Shown piece after piece: positions 28,069 to 36,210 of a DNA stretch of 64,000 nt. The first letter of the stretch is position 1. Each line of letters starts with the position of its first letter. This DNA comes from Deltaproteobacteria bacterium (lineage in GTDB: Bacteria; Desulfobacterota; Desulfarculia; JACQYL01). The stretch spans positions 1 through 64,000 of the forward strand of contig JACQYL010000098.1 of the NCBI GenBank assembly GCA_016208165.1. The letters run 5' to 3'. The position numbers and the translations under genes are program-made. The notes under the pieces were generated by a model. The model saw nothing but the letters and a program-made list of their open reading frames with translations. It was not told where the DNA came from and did no database searches.

Positions 28069-29604
28069 CTATAGTTCCGGCCTGACAACCGGATTCAAAC
28101 TCAAATACCTCAAGCGATTCAGACCGTTCAGAAACGCTTTCGCACTGGCCGTGATGATATCCGGATCCGCGCCTTTGCCCAGGGCAATGGTGCCGTTTTC
28201 CTGCAACCGGACGGTAACCTCCCCCTGAGCGTCCATGCCTCCGGTTATGGCATTCACGGAGAATCGAAGGAGTTTGGCGCTCGTTTTCGTCAATTTGGCG
28301 ATGGCGTTGAACGTTGCGTCTATGGGGCCGACTCCGAATTCAGCTCCCGTGAATTCTTTTCCATCCACCTCCAGCTTCACGGTAGCCGTGGGAACCGCCA
28401 CCGAACCGCTTACCACATTCAGGTAGTTGAGCTTGTAGTGATCCGGCACTCTCAAGAGTTCCTCGGCGACCAGCGCCTCGATGTCTTCATCGAGCATCTC
28501 CTTGCGCTTATCCGCCAGCTCCTTGAAACGAAAGAACAAACGATCCAAGTCCGGCTTCGAGAGATCGTATCCCATGGACTCGAGCCGTTTCTTGAATGCG
28601 TGGCGCCCCGAGTGTTTTCCCAACACGAGCGAACTGCTTTCCAGTCCCACGTCCGCGGGGCGCATAATCTCATAGGTGGTCTCATGCTTTAGCATGCCGT
28701 CCTGATGGATACCTGCCTCGTGTGCAAAAGCGTTTGCGCCCACGATCGCTTTGTTCGGCTGCACGATAATGCCCGTAATCATGCTGACCAACCGGCTTGT
28801 CGGGTAGATCAATTGCGTATTGATACCGGTTTCGAACGTCAACAGATCGTTACGGGTGCGGATGGCCATAACGGTCTCTTCCAACGAAGTGTTGCCCGCA
28901 CGTTCCCCAATGCCGTTCATGGTGACTTCGATTTGCCGTGCTCCGCTCCGGACCCCGGCGAGGGTGTTGGCCGTCGCCATTCCGAGATCGTCGTGACAGT
29001 GAACGCTGATAATGGCTTTGTGTATATTCGGCACGTGGGTGCGGACATACGCCACCGTTTCCGCGAATTCATGCGGCATCGAATATCCAACGGTGTCCGG
29101 AATATTGATGGTGGCGGCTCCCGCTTCTATGGCCGCTTCAAATATTTTGCACAAAAAATCCCTGTCGGAGCGAGTCGCGTCTTCAGCGGAAAACTCGACG
29201 TTCCCGGTAAAAGACTTGGCATATTTGACGGCTTCCACCGCGTCCTTCAACGCCTGTTCTCGGCTGATCTTCAATTTGTATTTCAGGTGGATATCCGACG
29301 TGGCGATGAATGTATGAATCCTGGGGTGGGCCGCACCCTTGATGGCGTTCCAGGCCCGATCCAGATCCGGCTTATTGGCTCGCGCCAAGCCCGCCACCTG
29401 ACAGACGCCGAGTTTTTGCGCGATCTGCTCGACCGCGGCAAAATCTCCATCCGAGGCTGCCGGGAAACCCGCTTCAATGATATCCACGCCCATCCGCTCG
29501 AGCTGGGAAGCCAGTCTCAGCTTTTCCGCGGTATTCATACTGGCGCCGGGTGACTGCTCTCCGTCGCGGAGAGTGGTATCGAAAATGTATACGCGTTCGG
29601 ACAT
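28069..29604 (-). CDS. leuA: 2-isopropylmalate synthase
   Basis: 511 residues. The TIM barrel begins FDTTLRDGEQSPGASMN, with VHCHDDLGMATANTLAG and the metal-site HxH region, followed by GANAFAHEAGIHQDGMLK and a C-terminal regulatory LeuA dimer domain (about 380-511), which normally binds leucine. It condenses 2-oxoisovalerate with acetyl-CoA, the first committed step to leucine. It has a GAAGGAG ribosome site. It is separated from cimA by 158 nt that hold a long inverted repeat. Confidence 0.95.
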   Translation of the reverse strand: MSERVYIFDTTLRDGEQSPGASMNTAEKLRLASQLERMGVDIIEAGFPAASDGDFAAVEQIAQKLGVCQVAGLARANKPDLDRAWNAIKGAAHPRIHTFIATSDIHLKYKLKISREQALKDAVEAVKYAKSFTGNVEFSAEDATRSDRDFLCKIFEAAIEAGAATINIPDTVGYSMPHEFAETVAYVRTHVPNIHKAIISVHCHDDLGMATANTLAGVRSGARQIEVTMNGIGERAGNTSLEETVMAIRTRNDLLTFETGINTQLIYPTSRLVSMITGIIVQPNKAIVGANAFAHEAGIHQDGMLKHETTYEIMRPADVGLESSSLVLGKHSGRHAFKKRLESMGYDLSKPDLDRLFFRFKELADKRKEMLDEDIEALVAEELLRVPDHYKLNYLNVVSGSVAVPTATVKLEVDGKEFTGAEFGVGPIDATFNAIAKLTKTSAKLLRFSVNAITGGMDAQGEVTVRLQENGTIALGKGADPDIITASAKAFLNGLNRLRYLSLNPVVRPEL

Positions 29605-29685
29605 GATGTGCTCCTTCTATCTCGTCAATAAGTATAGTTTCTTGCTGCAAACGAACGAACATCCGAAAGGAACGGCATCAGTGCC

Positions 29686-29721
29686 TGCCGCAGGCTTCTC
29701 GTATCGAGTCGCCCTGCGGCA
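29686..29721 (-). repeat. Inverted repeat in the cimA-leuA spacer
   Basis: TGCCGCAGGC (29686-29695) pairs with GCCCTGCGGCA (29711-29721) with one bulge, and CTCG/CGAG pair inside the loop. There is no T-run. It may be an mRNA stability or processing hairpin that sets cimA:leuA expression (inference). Confidence 0.5.
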
Positions 29722-29762
29722 GTTCTCCTCCTGCGTACAGTTTCTCTGTCCATGTTGTAGCC

Positions 29763-31340
29763 TCATGTCTGGTTATTTTTGGATTTGCTCAACTTGTATT
29801 GGATGCTGTCTACCAGCGCCTGCCAGCTTGCGTCGATGATGTTGCTCGAGACTCCGATCGTGCTCCAGATGTCCTTGGAATCCCGCGATTCGATGAGCAC
29901 CTTGACCCGGGCAGCCGTGCCTTCAGTGCCTTCGATGACCCTTACTTTGTAGTCCACCAGGTACATTTCCTGTAGCTCGGGAAAAAACATGTAGAGGAGT
30001 TTTCTCAATGCATTGTCCAAAGCACTGACCGGCCCGTCGCCTTCCGCGGCGGTGATCTCGTGTTCCTGGCCTACCGAGATTTTAATGGTCGCGTGCGAAG
30101 TAGCTTCCTCGTTTCCGTTCTTTTCAATGGTAACCCTGAAATGTTCGAGGCAAAACGGCTCGATAAACTGGCCGATGGCTTTCTTGACCAGCAACTCGAA
30201 CGAGCCTTCCGCCGCATCGAACTGGTATCCCAGATCCTCGAGCTTCTTAACCTCGCGCACGATTTTGGCGCTGTCCATACCGTTTCCACCCAGAGCGACT
30301 CCCATCTCGTTCGCCTTGTAAGCGACGTTGCTTTTCCCGGACAGGTCCGATATGATTACGCGCCGCCGGTTTCCCACTAGAGATGGGTCCAAGTGCTCGT
30401 AGGCGGAAGGGTTCTTCATGACCGCGCTCACATGAACTCCGCCCTTGTGCGCGAACGCGCTTCGTCCGGCATAAGGCCGCTGATTATTGGGCGGTCGATT
30501 GGCCAGGTCGCTCACGTACCTCGAAAGCTCTGTTATCTGGCTCATGCGCTCGGAGGGAATACACGAGTAGTCCATCTTGAGCTGCAAATTCGGTATCAGG
30601 GTGATCAGATCCGCGTTTCCGCATCGCTCGCCGTATCCATTCAGTGTTCCGTGGACCATCGAGACGCCTTCCCTAACCGCGGCAATACTGTTGGCAACGG
30701 CCAGGCCGCAATCGTTATGGGCGTGGATTCCCAGCGGAGTCTGCATTCCGGACCGGACGTCTCGCACGATTTCGGAGATCTGGTGGGGCAAGCCGCCCCC
30801 GTTCGTATCGCAGAGAACGATCACGTCCGCCCCGGCTTGGACCGCGGCTTCGAGGGTTCTCATGGCATAATCGGGATTTCGTCGGTATCCGTCGAAAAAA
30901 TGCTCCGCATCGTATATGACCTCTCGCCCATGCTCCTTGAAGAAGCTTACCGTATCCGAAATCATGGAACAGTTTTCATTCAGATCGATTTCGAGAACCT
31001 CGAGCACATGCAGGTCCCAACTCTTGCCGAAAATGGCGACCGCGGACGTTTCGGAAGTGATCAGGGATTGAATGTTATCGTCGTCTTCAACCCGAGTGCG
31101 AGGCCTTCTAGTGCTGCCGAAGGCCGTAAGCTTGGCGCGCTCTAAAGGGATGGATTTTGCCATCTGGAAGAATCGATGGTCCTTCGGATTGGACCCCGGC
31201 CATCCGCCTTCAATGTAATGGAATCCCATCTCGTCCAGACGTCGGACGATTCGGACCTTGTCCTCCGCCGAAAAATTGACCATTTCCCCTTGCGTCCCGT
31301 CACGCAACGTCGTGTCGTAGATGGTGATGCTCGTGCTCAT
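29763..31340 (-). CDS. cimA: (R)-citramalate synthase
   Basis: 525 residues of the CimA branch of the LeuA superfamily. It begins IYDTTLRDGTQGEMVNFSAED rather than the LeuA form. GIHAHNDCGLAVANS and GRSAFAHKGGVHVSAVMKN are intact, and a C-terminal regulatory domain follows. It condenses pyruvate and acetyl-CoA to citramalate, giving 2-oxobutyrate without threonine. No threonine dehydratase gene is present here, consistent with isoleucine made from pyruvate as in Geobacter. It is the first structural gene after the attenuator; its GGAGAG ribosome site follows directly on the terminator T-run. Confidence 0.94.
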   Translation of the reverse strand: MSTSITIYDTTLRDGTQGEMVNFSAEDKVRIVRRLDEMGFHYIEGGWPGSNPKDHRFFQMAKSIPLERAKLTAFGSTRRPRTRVEDDDNIQSLITSETSAVAIFGKSWDLHVLEVLEIDLNENCSMISDTVSFFKEHGREVIYDAEHFFDGYRRNPDYAMRTLEAAVQAGADVIVLCDTNGGGLPHQISEIVRDVRSGMQTPLGIHAHNDCGLAVANSIAAVREGVSMVHGTLNGYGERCGNADLITLIPNLQLKMDYSCIPSERMSQITELSRYVSDLANRPPNNQRPYAGRSAFAHKGGVHVSAVMKNPSAYEHLDPSLVGNRRRVIISDLSGKSNVAYKANEMGVALGGNGMDSAKIVREVKKLEDLGYQFDAAEGSFELLVKKAIGQFIEPFCLEHFRVTIEKNGNEEATSHATIKISVGQEHEITAAEGDGPVSALDNALRKLLYMFFPELQEMYLVDYKVRVIEGTEGTAARVKVLIESRDSKDIWSTIGVSSNIIDASWQALVDSIQYKLSKSKNNQT

Positions 31341-31351
31341 GCTTACTCTCC

Positions 31352-31390
31352 AAAAAAAAATCCGTTATCAGGAGCCTGATAACGGATTTT
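31352..31390 (-). terminator. Attenuator terminator before cimA
   Basis: A perfect 16-bp stem (AAAATCCGTTATCAGG and its complement) with only CT between the arms is followed on the minus strand by an uninterrupted T-run reaching 31352. It lies 11 nt before the cimA ATG, so transcription ending here would silence the whole nine-gene operon. Confidence 0.93.
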
Positions 31391-31430
31391 GTTCTTGAGC
31401 TTCTTGAACCAATCTACATTACCAGGCTCC
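31371..31430 (-). promoter_or_regulatory. Antiterminator pairing of the branched-chain attenuator
   Basis: GGAGCCTGGTAA (31430-31419), inside the last codons of the leader peptide, can pair over 12 consecutive positions (one G-U) with TTATCAGGCTCC (31382-31371), the 5' arm and loop of the terminator. The two structures are mutually exclusive. A ribosome stalled at the Ile/Val/Leu codons would leave the first segment free to form the antiterminator. A ribosome reaching the stop codon would cover it and let the terminator form. Confidence 0.85.
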
Positions 31431-31527
31431 TCTGTGTGTTCCGCAGAACAACCAGCAGCAGTAGGCATACTACTACGCCTACTACGGGAATAATGCCGAT
31501 AATGTTGATGTTGGTTCGAGCGTTCAT
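31414..31527 (-). CDS. Branched-chain amino acid operon leader peptide (37 aa)
   Basis: A 37-codon frame from ATG 31527 to TAG 31414. Residues 7-28 run INIIGIIPVVGVVV, then C, then LLLLVVL: five Ile, seven Val and five Leu codons among 22. In the whole peptide 19 of 37 residues are branched-chain. This is the design of ilv leader peptides, whose translation senses charged Ile, Val and Leu tRNAs. The distal codons overlap the antiterminator segment. The hydrophobic run could also be read as a membrane helix, but the position, pairing and downstream terminator make a leader peptide far more likely. The ribosome-binding site is weak. Confidence 0.88.
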   Translation of the reverse strand: MNARTNINIIGIIPVVGVVVCLLLLVVLRNTQRSLVM

Positions 31528-31561
31528 GCTATACTCAATACGTTTCTTAGGAATTTACGCA

Positions 31562-31590
31562 AGGGTAGTTCTTCCCGGACTTGAAGTCAA
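31562..31590 (-). promoter_or_regulatory. Candidate promoter of the branched-chain operon
   Basis: On the minus strand TTGACT (31590-31585) is followed after 17 bases by TACCCT (31567-31562). An A-tract just upstream could act as an UP element. The predicted start near 31555 would leave about 28 nt before the leader peptide. The -10 match is poor, so confidence is modest. Confidence 0.4.
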
Positions 31591-31645
31591 GCTTTTTTTT
31601 CGACCTCTCCGGTACGGGGGCCGATCGTGCTTCAATAAAGGTGCA

Positions 31646-32974
31646 TCAGTTCGCGGTGGTGATCTTCTTTTTCCTGTTCGATCTGCGGCGGCTCCGATGT
31701 CCGCTCCGCCTTTTGGGAGGTCCGACGGCGCTACTTTCCATCTCGTTTCTCAAGTCGAGCAGCGGCTCTTCGCTCAAGCCCAGGGCATGCCGGAGGACCC
31801 ACGCTAGATCAAACGCCTCATCGAGGGCCATGCTCTTGAACAACTTCAACCAGCCCTTCCGAAGCCCCGGCTTCTCCGTCTCCGCAGACAAAACGTATTG
31901 GCCTGCAACAATTCGCTTGACCTGATTCCTGACGGCCTTTGGGATGTTCAGGCGAACCCCGGGAACATTGAGCAAATCATGTACGGCTCCGGAACAATCA
32001 GCCGTTGGAGCGAGATGTTCCAGTTCCTTCCTCAGGGGCCAGTAAAATACGCCGGCCCATAAAACGGCGTCCGTCAGTTCCCTGTTCCGCGCTCCTCTGC
32101 ATACATCCATCGCTCCCAGAGTACGCCAAAAAACATCCGGCAAGCGCCCCTCGCCATCCCGTACCACCGAAAGCTCGGGCAGTATATGGGCCAAAACCCC
32201 GGTTTCATCGAGGTACCTGTAGCCCTTTTCAATGCCGGACTTGCGCATCAGGCGCAACAAATCCTCCTGAATCCGGGAAGCCGGGCACAGGAGAATCTTG
32301 TTCGCATGGGCCTTCATCGCATCCCAAGTGGTTTCCTCGATTTGGAAATCCAGATTTGCACCAAATCGAATTCCTCGCAGGATGCGAATGGGGTCTTCCT
32401 GAAATCGGATATCCGGATTCCCGATGCACCGAATCACCCGCTTGCGAATATCCTCCATCCCGCCGACGTAGTCGATGATCGTAAAATCCGACACGTCATA
32501 GTAAAGAGCGTTGATGGTGAAGTCCCGTCGAAGAGCGTCTGCCTCGGGTGTCCCGAACGTATTGTCCCGGCAGAGCATCATGCTGTCGCCCACGGTCTCT
32601 TTGAACTCGGACTCACGGCGAAATGTGGATACCTCTACCGTCTTGCCCCCCTTGAACACAACGTGGACGATTCGGAACCGTTTTCCCACCAGCCACGAGT
32701 TGGCGAACAGCTTTTTCAACCGTCCGGGGCGGGCGTCCGTGGCTACATCGAAATCTTTGGGTTTGTTTCCCACCATGAGATCCCGTACTCCGCCTCCGCA
32801 GAGATAGGCGAGATGACCCTGTGTCTTAAGGCGATACAGGACCTTAAGTACCTCATTATCCATCATTTTTCTGGATATGGGATGTCTATCCCGGGGAATG
32901 ACAAGGGGAATCGATCCGTGCGACGATTCTCGACAAATCTCAGTTTCCAGTTTTTCCGCTTGCATTTCGCTCAT
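31646..32974 (-). CDS. pcnB: Poly(A) polymerase / tRNA nucleotidyltransferase family protein
   Basis: 442 residues. PcnB-type proteins begin with a DRHPISR motif, seen here at about 29-35. The nucleotidyltransferase core GGGVRDLMVGNKPKDFDVAT, with its catalytic Asp pair, and the ALRRDFTINALYYD and FQEDPIRILRGIRF regions follow. The C-terminal tail is strongly basic (RRSGHRSRRRSNRKKK), as in poly(A) polymerases that act on RNA 3' ends. CCA-adding enzymes share the core but lack this head and tail, so PcnB is favoured. It is monocistronic and divergent from the ArsR gene. Confidence 0.87.
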   Translation of the reverse strand: MSEMQAEKLETEICRESSHGSIPLVIPRDRHPISRKMMDNEVLKVLYRLKTQGHLAYLCGGGVRDLMVGNKPKDFDVATDARPGRLKKLFANSWLVGKRFRIVHVVFKGGKTVEVSTFRRESEFKETVGDSMMLCRDNTFGTPEADALRRDFTINALYYDVSDFTIIDYVGGMEDIRKRVIRCIGNPDIRFQEDPIRILRGIRFGANLDFQIEETTWDAMKAHANKILLCPASRIQEDLLRLMRKSGIEKGYRYLDETGVLAHILPELSVVRDGEGRLPDVFWRTLGAMDVCRGARNRELTDAVLWAGVFYWPLRKELEHLAPTADCSGAVHDLLNVPGVRLNIPKAVRNQVKRIVAGQYVLSAETEKPGLRKGWLKLFKSMALDEAFDLAWVLRHALGLSEEPLLDLRNEMESSAVGPPKRRSGHRSRRRSNRKKKITTAN

Positions 32975-33149
32975 AACCGTTGTTTTTCTGTAGCTAACTT
33001 ACTATTTCTTCAGCACTTTCGTCAAGCCACAAGATCGTGCCGGAGTGGAGTCGGCTTCAGAATCGCTAATTTGGCCTCGGGCAAGGCTCAATATCTTGTA
33101 TTGACAGATTCATTTTAGTAATGTTCAAATTGATTAACTTCATACTTAA

Positions 33150-33638
33150 TTGGATTTATCCGTGAACCTAGTTACATCATTAAAAGCGTTGGCGGACGAT
33201 AAGCGACTGAAGATCTTAAGAATGCTCCTGACCGGCGATCTGTGCGTAGGCGCTTTGGCCAAACATCTGGGAATTTCAAAGCCGGCCGTTTCTCAGCATC
33301 TACGGATATTGCGAAAGACGGGATTGGTCAAAGGGGAAAAACGCGGTTACTGGACCCATTACATAGTGGATAGACAGGCCTTAACCCGGATTGCGGCGGA
33401 ACTGAACGAGATGTCCGCGAGAATCCAACCTTTCCAAACCATTTGCCTGCGGACTAGCGAAACGCCGGCAAAGGAACCGAAAGCGGAAGAGGCCGACCTG
33501 TGTCAAAATTGTTGTCGGGAGCCCCATAACTTCGAGGACCAGCCCAAAAACCGCAGCCCTGAACAGATCGGCGGATGTCACGACGAAACAAAATCGGAAC
33601 CCTGCACACAAATGGATTCCGCTCCTGAACAGGAGTAA
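33150..33638 (+). CDS. ArsR-family regulator with Cys-rich C-terminal tail
   Basis: 162 residues. Residues 10-85 form a winged helix (LKALADDKRLKILRMLL, GALAKHLGISKPAVSQHLRIL, VKGEKRGYWTHYIV). The tail has C118-x2-C121-C122, C143 and C152 in the context LCQNCCREPHNF, SPEQIGGCH, SEPC, likely a metal or metalloid site; C32 sits just before the recognition helices. ArsR proteins are usually repressors released by ligand. The start is TTG 33150; a GTG at 33162 is an alternative. It heads the long plus-strand export locus and probably controls it (inference). The upstream 175 bases are AT-rich and contain TTGACA at 33101 but no good -10. Confidence 0.85.
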   Translation: MDLSVNLVTSLKALADDKRLKILRMLLTGDLCVGALAKHLGISKPAVSQHLRILRKTGLVKGEKRGYWTHYIVDRQALTRIAAELNEMSARIQPFQTICLRTSETPAKEPKAEEADLCQNCCREPHNFEDQPKNRSPEQIGGCHDETKSEPCTQMDSAPEQE

Positions 33639-33882
33639 TCGACAATCGGCATAACGGTCCCGGTGCGACCGAGGAAGGTCATTGGGACTCATGCCGTCGC
33701 TACGCCCATGGGCGCCAATCAGATTCCGGAAATCTTGCTCATGCAGGGACTATTTTGTCGTGACGTTGATTCCGGGCCTCACTCCGGCGTCCAACCCGGC
33801 TGCAGGGTTTATCGCAGGGATGGCAATCGCCCGGCTTCTAAGGCGGCAAAAACTTTCGGTATAGGTTTTGGGGAATTGTTGT

Positions 33883-34875
33883 ATGGAGAAACACCACGAA
33901 ATGACTGAAGCCCTGGTTGTTGAAAATATTGCCAAACGATTCGAAACCGTGGAAGCGGTCGCGGGGATCTCCTTCAGCGTCCAACAGGGCGAACTCTTCG
34001 GCTTTCTCGGCCCCAACGGCGCTGGCAAAACCACGACCATCAGCATACTCACCGGTTTGGCGCGACCGGATTCGGGGAAATTTCGGATTTGCGGCATCGA
34101 CTGCACGTCCAATCCCAGGAAGGCCCAGCACCTCATCGGAGTGGTTCCGGACGAAAGCAACCTCTACCCGGAGCTCACCGGTTTCGACAATCTCTGTTTC
34201 TGCGCGGCGCTTTACGGAATGGGCAAAGCCGAGCGACAAACCCGGGCCCGGGAGCTTCTGGACGCATTCGGTTTGACCAAAGCAGCGGACCGAAAATTCG
34301 GCGGCTATTCCAAGGGCATGAAACGGAAACTCACCATCGCCGCGGGTATCATTCATAAACCCGAAGTTTTGTTTCTGGACGAACCTACCACGGGTATAGA
34401 CGTATCCGGCGCTCGACACCTGCGGCAACTCATCGCCGACCTCCACAAGGCCGGGACCACCATTTTCCTGACCAGCCACTACATCGAAGAGGCGGAGCGG
34501 CTCTGCGACCGCATCGCCTTCATCGTGTCCGGCCGCATCGTGCGAATCGACACGGTCGAGAATCTGCTCCAGCCGTTCCAGGAAAAACATATCGTGCAAA
34601 TCTCATGCGCCAACCGCTCAGGCGGTTTACACATCCGGCTTTCCGAATCATTTCCCGGCCTTGATTTTACGATCACAGAGCATGATGTGATTCGGGTGGA
34701 AGCCGGGCAGCCCATTCGTGTGGGACCATTGATTCGCTTTCTGGAAGATCATGGGGCCGAGGTCTCCGAAGCCCGCAGGATGCGGCCGACCCTCGAGGAC
34801 ATCTTCGTAAGAATCACCGGGATCGAGACGGACGACATGCATAGAGAAAAAGAAAAAGTGGGAGGGGGGCAATGA
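33883..34875 (+). CDS. ABC transporter ATPase (ABC-2 exporter type)
   Basis: About 330 residues. Walker A GPNGAGKTTT, Q-loop region VVPDESNLYPELTG (the usual Gln is Asp), signature GGYSKGMKRKL and Walker B VLFLDEPTTGID are all visible, with a DrrA/NatA-type C-terminal extension (PTLEDIFVRITG). It powers the permease that follows. The ATG at 33883 has GGGG nine bases upstream; the in-frame TTG at 33868 is less likely. The 3' end overlaps the permease start (ATGA) just after a GGAGGGGGG ribosome site. The 244 bases between ArsR and this gene hold no convincing gene. Confidence 0.9.
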   Translation: MEKHHEMTEALVVENIAKRFETVEAVAGISFSVQQGELFGFLGPNGAGKTTTISILTGLARPDSGKFRICGIDCTSNPRKAQHLIGVVPDESNLYPELTGFDNLCFCAALYGMGKAERQTRARELLDAFGLTKAADRKFGGYSKGMKRKLTIAAGIIHKPEVLFLDEPTTGIDVSGARHLRQLIADLHKAGTTIFLTSHYIEEAERLCDRIAFIVSGRIVRIDTVENLLQPFQEKHIVQISCANRSGGLHIRLSESFPGLDFTITEHDVIRVEAGQPIRVGPLIRFLEDHGAEVSEARRMRPTLEDIFVRITGIETDDMHREKEKVGGGQ

Positions 34876-35609
34876 AGCTCTGGATCGCTTTTTGGAATAT
34901 TCTGGTCAAGGACATGCGCACCTATTACCTGAAGCCTCCGAACGTCAGCTGGGGCCTGATCTTCCCGCTGGCATGGACGGGAATGTTTTTTATCAAGTCG
35001 GGAAGCGGCCTGGGGAGTATACCGTCATTGCTTCCTGGAGTGGTGTCGATCTCCATTCTGTTCGGCGCCACATCGATGCTGGCTGTCACGGTGACCTTCG
35101 AGAAAAAGAATCGGTCCTTCGAGCGACTCCTGTTGGCCCCCATTCCACTGGAACTGCTGATGCTGGCCAAGACCGGCGGCGCCATCCTGTTTGGCGTGGC
35201 CAACGCCTTCGTTCCGATCGTCATGGCTGCATTTGTCACCGATTTGTCTCGGCTGGCATGGGGAGCGTTCGTTCCGGCGGTTTTCCTGATCGCTGTATCT
35301 TCGACCTTTCTGGGCCTGTTCATCGCCGTGGCGGTGAGTGAAGTGTTCGAAGCCCAAACCTTCTCCAACTTTTTTCGTTTCCCTATGATTTTTCTTTGCG
35401 GGCTTTTTTTCCCCTTAGAAAAGCTGCCGATATTTTTGAAGCCCATCTCCTATGTGCTTCCCTTGACGTATGGGGCCGACGTGCTCCATGGGGCCGTTCA
35501 TGGCGGACACGCCATGCCCTTTTCCCTCGACCTGGCCATCCTCGCAGCATTCTGCATTGGTCTATTTGGGGTAAGCCTCCGCAATATCAGGGGGCGCTGG
35601 ATTGCCTGA
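34872..35609 (+). CDS. ABC-2 type permease
   Basis: 245 residues with six predicted membrane helices: LIFPLAWTGMFF, VVSISILFGATSMLAV, ILFGVANAFVPIVMAAF, FVPAVFLIAVSSTFLGLF, FPMIFLCGLFFPLEKLP and LDLAILAAFCIGLFG. The ABC2_membrane-type cytosolic loop FEKKNRSFERLLLAPI lies after the second helix. It forms an exporter with the preceding ATPase. The substrate is unknown, although the flanking regulators and RND pump point to toxic-compound or metal export. It overlaps the sigma-factor gene by 8 nt, implying one transcript. Confidence 0.88.
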   Translation: MKLWIAFWNILVKDMRTYYLKPPNVSWGLIFPLAWTGMFFIKSGSGLGSIPSLLPGVVSISILFGATSMLAVTVTFEKKNRSFERLLLAPIPLELLMLAKTGGAILFGVANAFVPIVMAAFVTDLSRLAWGAFVPAVFLIAVSSTFLGLFIAVAVSEVFEAQTFSNFFRFPMIFLCGLFFPLEKLPIFLKPISYVLPLTYGADVLHGAVHGGHAMPFSLDLAILAAFCIGLFGVSLRNIRGRWIA

Positions 35610-36159
35610 TCCCGCGGCCCGTGACGAATTTTTGATGCAGGCCGCGGGAAAAGGCGATCTTGAAGCTTTCGGGGAGATCGTCCAACGGCATCATTCCTGG
35701 GCCTGGAGGATCGCGTATCGCTTCCTCGGGGATGAACCGGAAGCCGCGGACATCGTCCAGGAAGCGTTTCTCCGGCTCCTGGACGCATCGAGGCGTTATC
35801 GACCTACTGCAAAATTCAGAACCTATTTCTATCGGATCATCACCCGTCTTTGCCTGGACCGTACGAAAAAGAAACAGCCATTGTACCTCGAAACGATTCC
35901 TGACGCTCCCGATCCTCGCCCCGACGCGGCGGACGCGATGGTTTTGCAAGAAGCGGCCGTCGCCGTGCGCGCCGCGCTCGACGTCCTGCCTCCCAACCAA
36001 CGTATGGCCATCGTGCTTCGCTATTATGAAGAGCTGAACTACGAAGATATCGCTTCGGCCCTCGAGACGACACCCAAAGCCGTGGAACGCCTTTTGGCGC
36101 ATGGCCGGGAGCGCCTCCGAGCTATTCTCGGCGGCCGGGATGAATTTTTTTGTTCCTGA
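35602..36159 (+). CDS. ECF-type RNA polymerase sigma factor
   Basis: 185 residues with sigma region 2 (DLEAFGEIVQRHHSWAWRIA, DIVQEAFLRLL, the -10 recognition helix) and region 4 (LDVLPPNQRMAIVLRYYEELNYEDIASALETTPKAVERLL). The size and the absence of region 3 mark an extracytoplasmic-function sigma factor. The start is TTG with AGGGGG upstream, inside the permease gene. The next two genes encode a zinc-binding anti-sigma factor and a periplasmic metal-sensor protein, an arrangement like cnrHYX of Cupriavidus. It likely activates the pump genes downstream. Confidence 0.9.
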   Translation: MPDPAARDEFLMQAAGKGDLEAFGEIVQRHHSWAWRIAYRFLGDEPEAADIVQEAFLRLLDASRRYRPTAKFRTYFYRIITRLCLDRTKKKQPLYLETIPDAPDPRPDAADAMVLQEAAVAVRAALDVLPPNQRMAIVLRYYEELNYEDIASALETTPKAVERLLAHGRERLRAILGGRDEFFCS

Positions 36160-36210
36160 GCGGGGGGTTTTCGGCCGTCGTTCGTTTAATCTCCATGAGA
36201 GGTGAATAGA

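Noticed and set aside
31414-31527. Reading the 37-residue leader as a small membrane protein
   Set aside because: The hydrophobic run is compatible with a helix, but the codon clustering, the antiterminator overlap and the terminator just before cimA fit an attenuation leader much better.
33663-33908. Small plus-strand frames between ArsR and the ABC ATPase
   Set aside because: They overlap each other and the ATPase start, and have no clear ribosome site or domain. A hydrophobic stretch in the frame 33682-33864 is too short to call.
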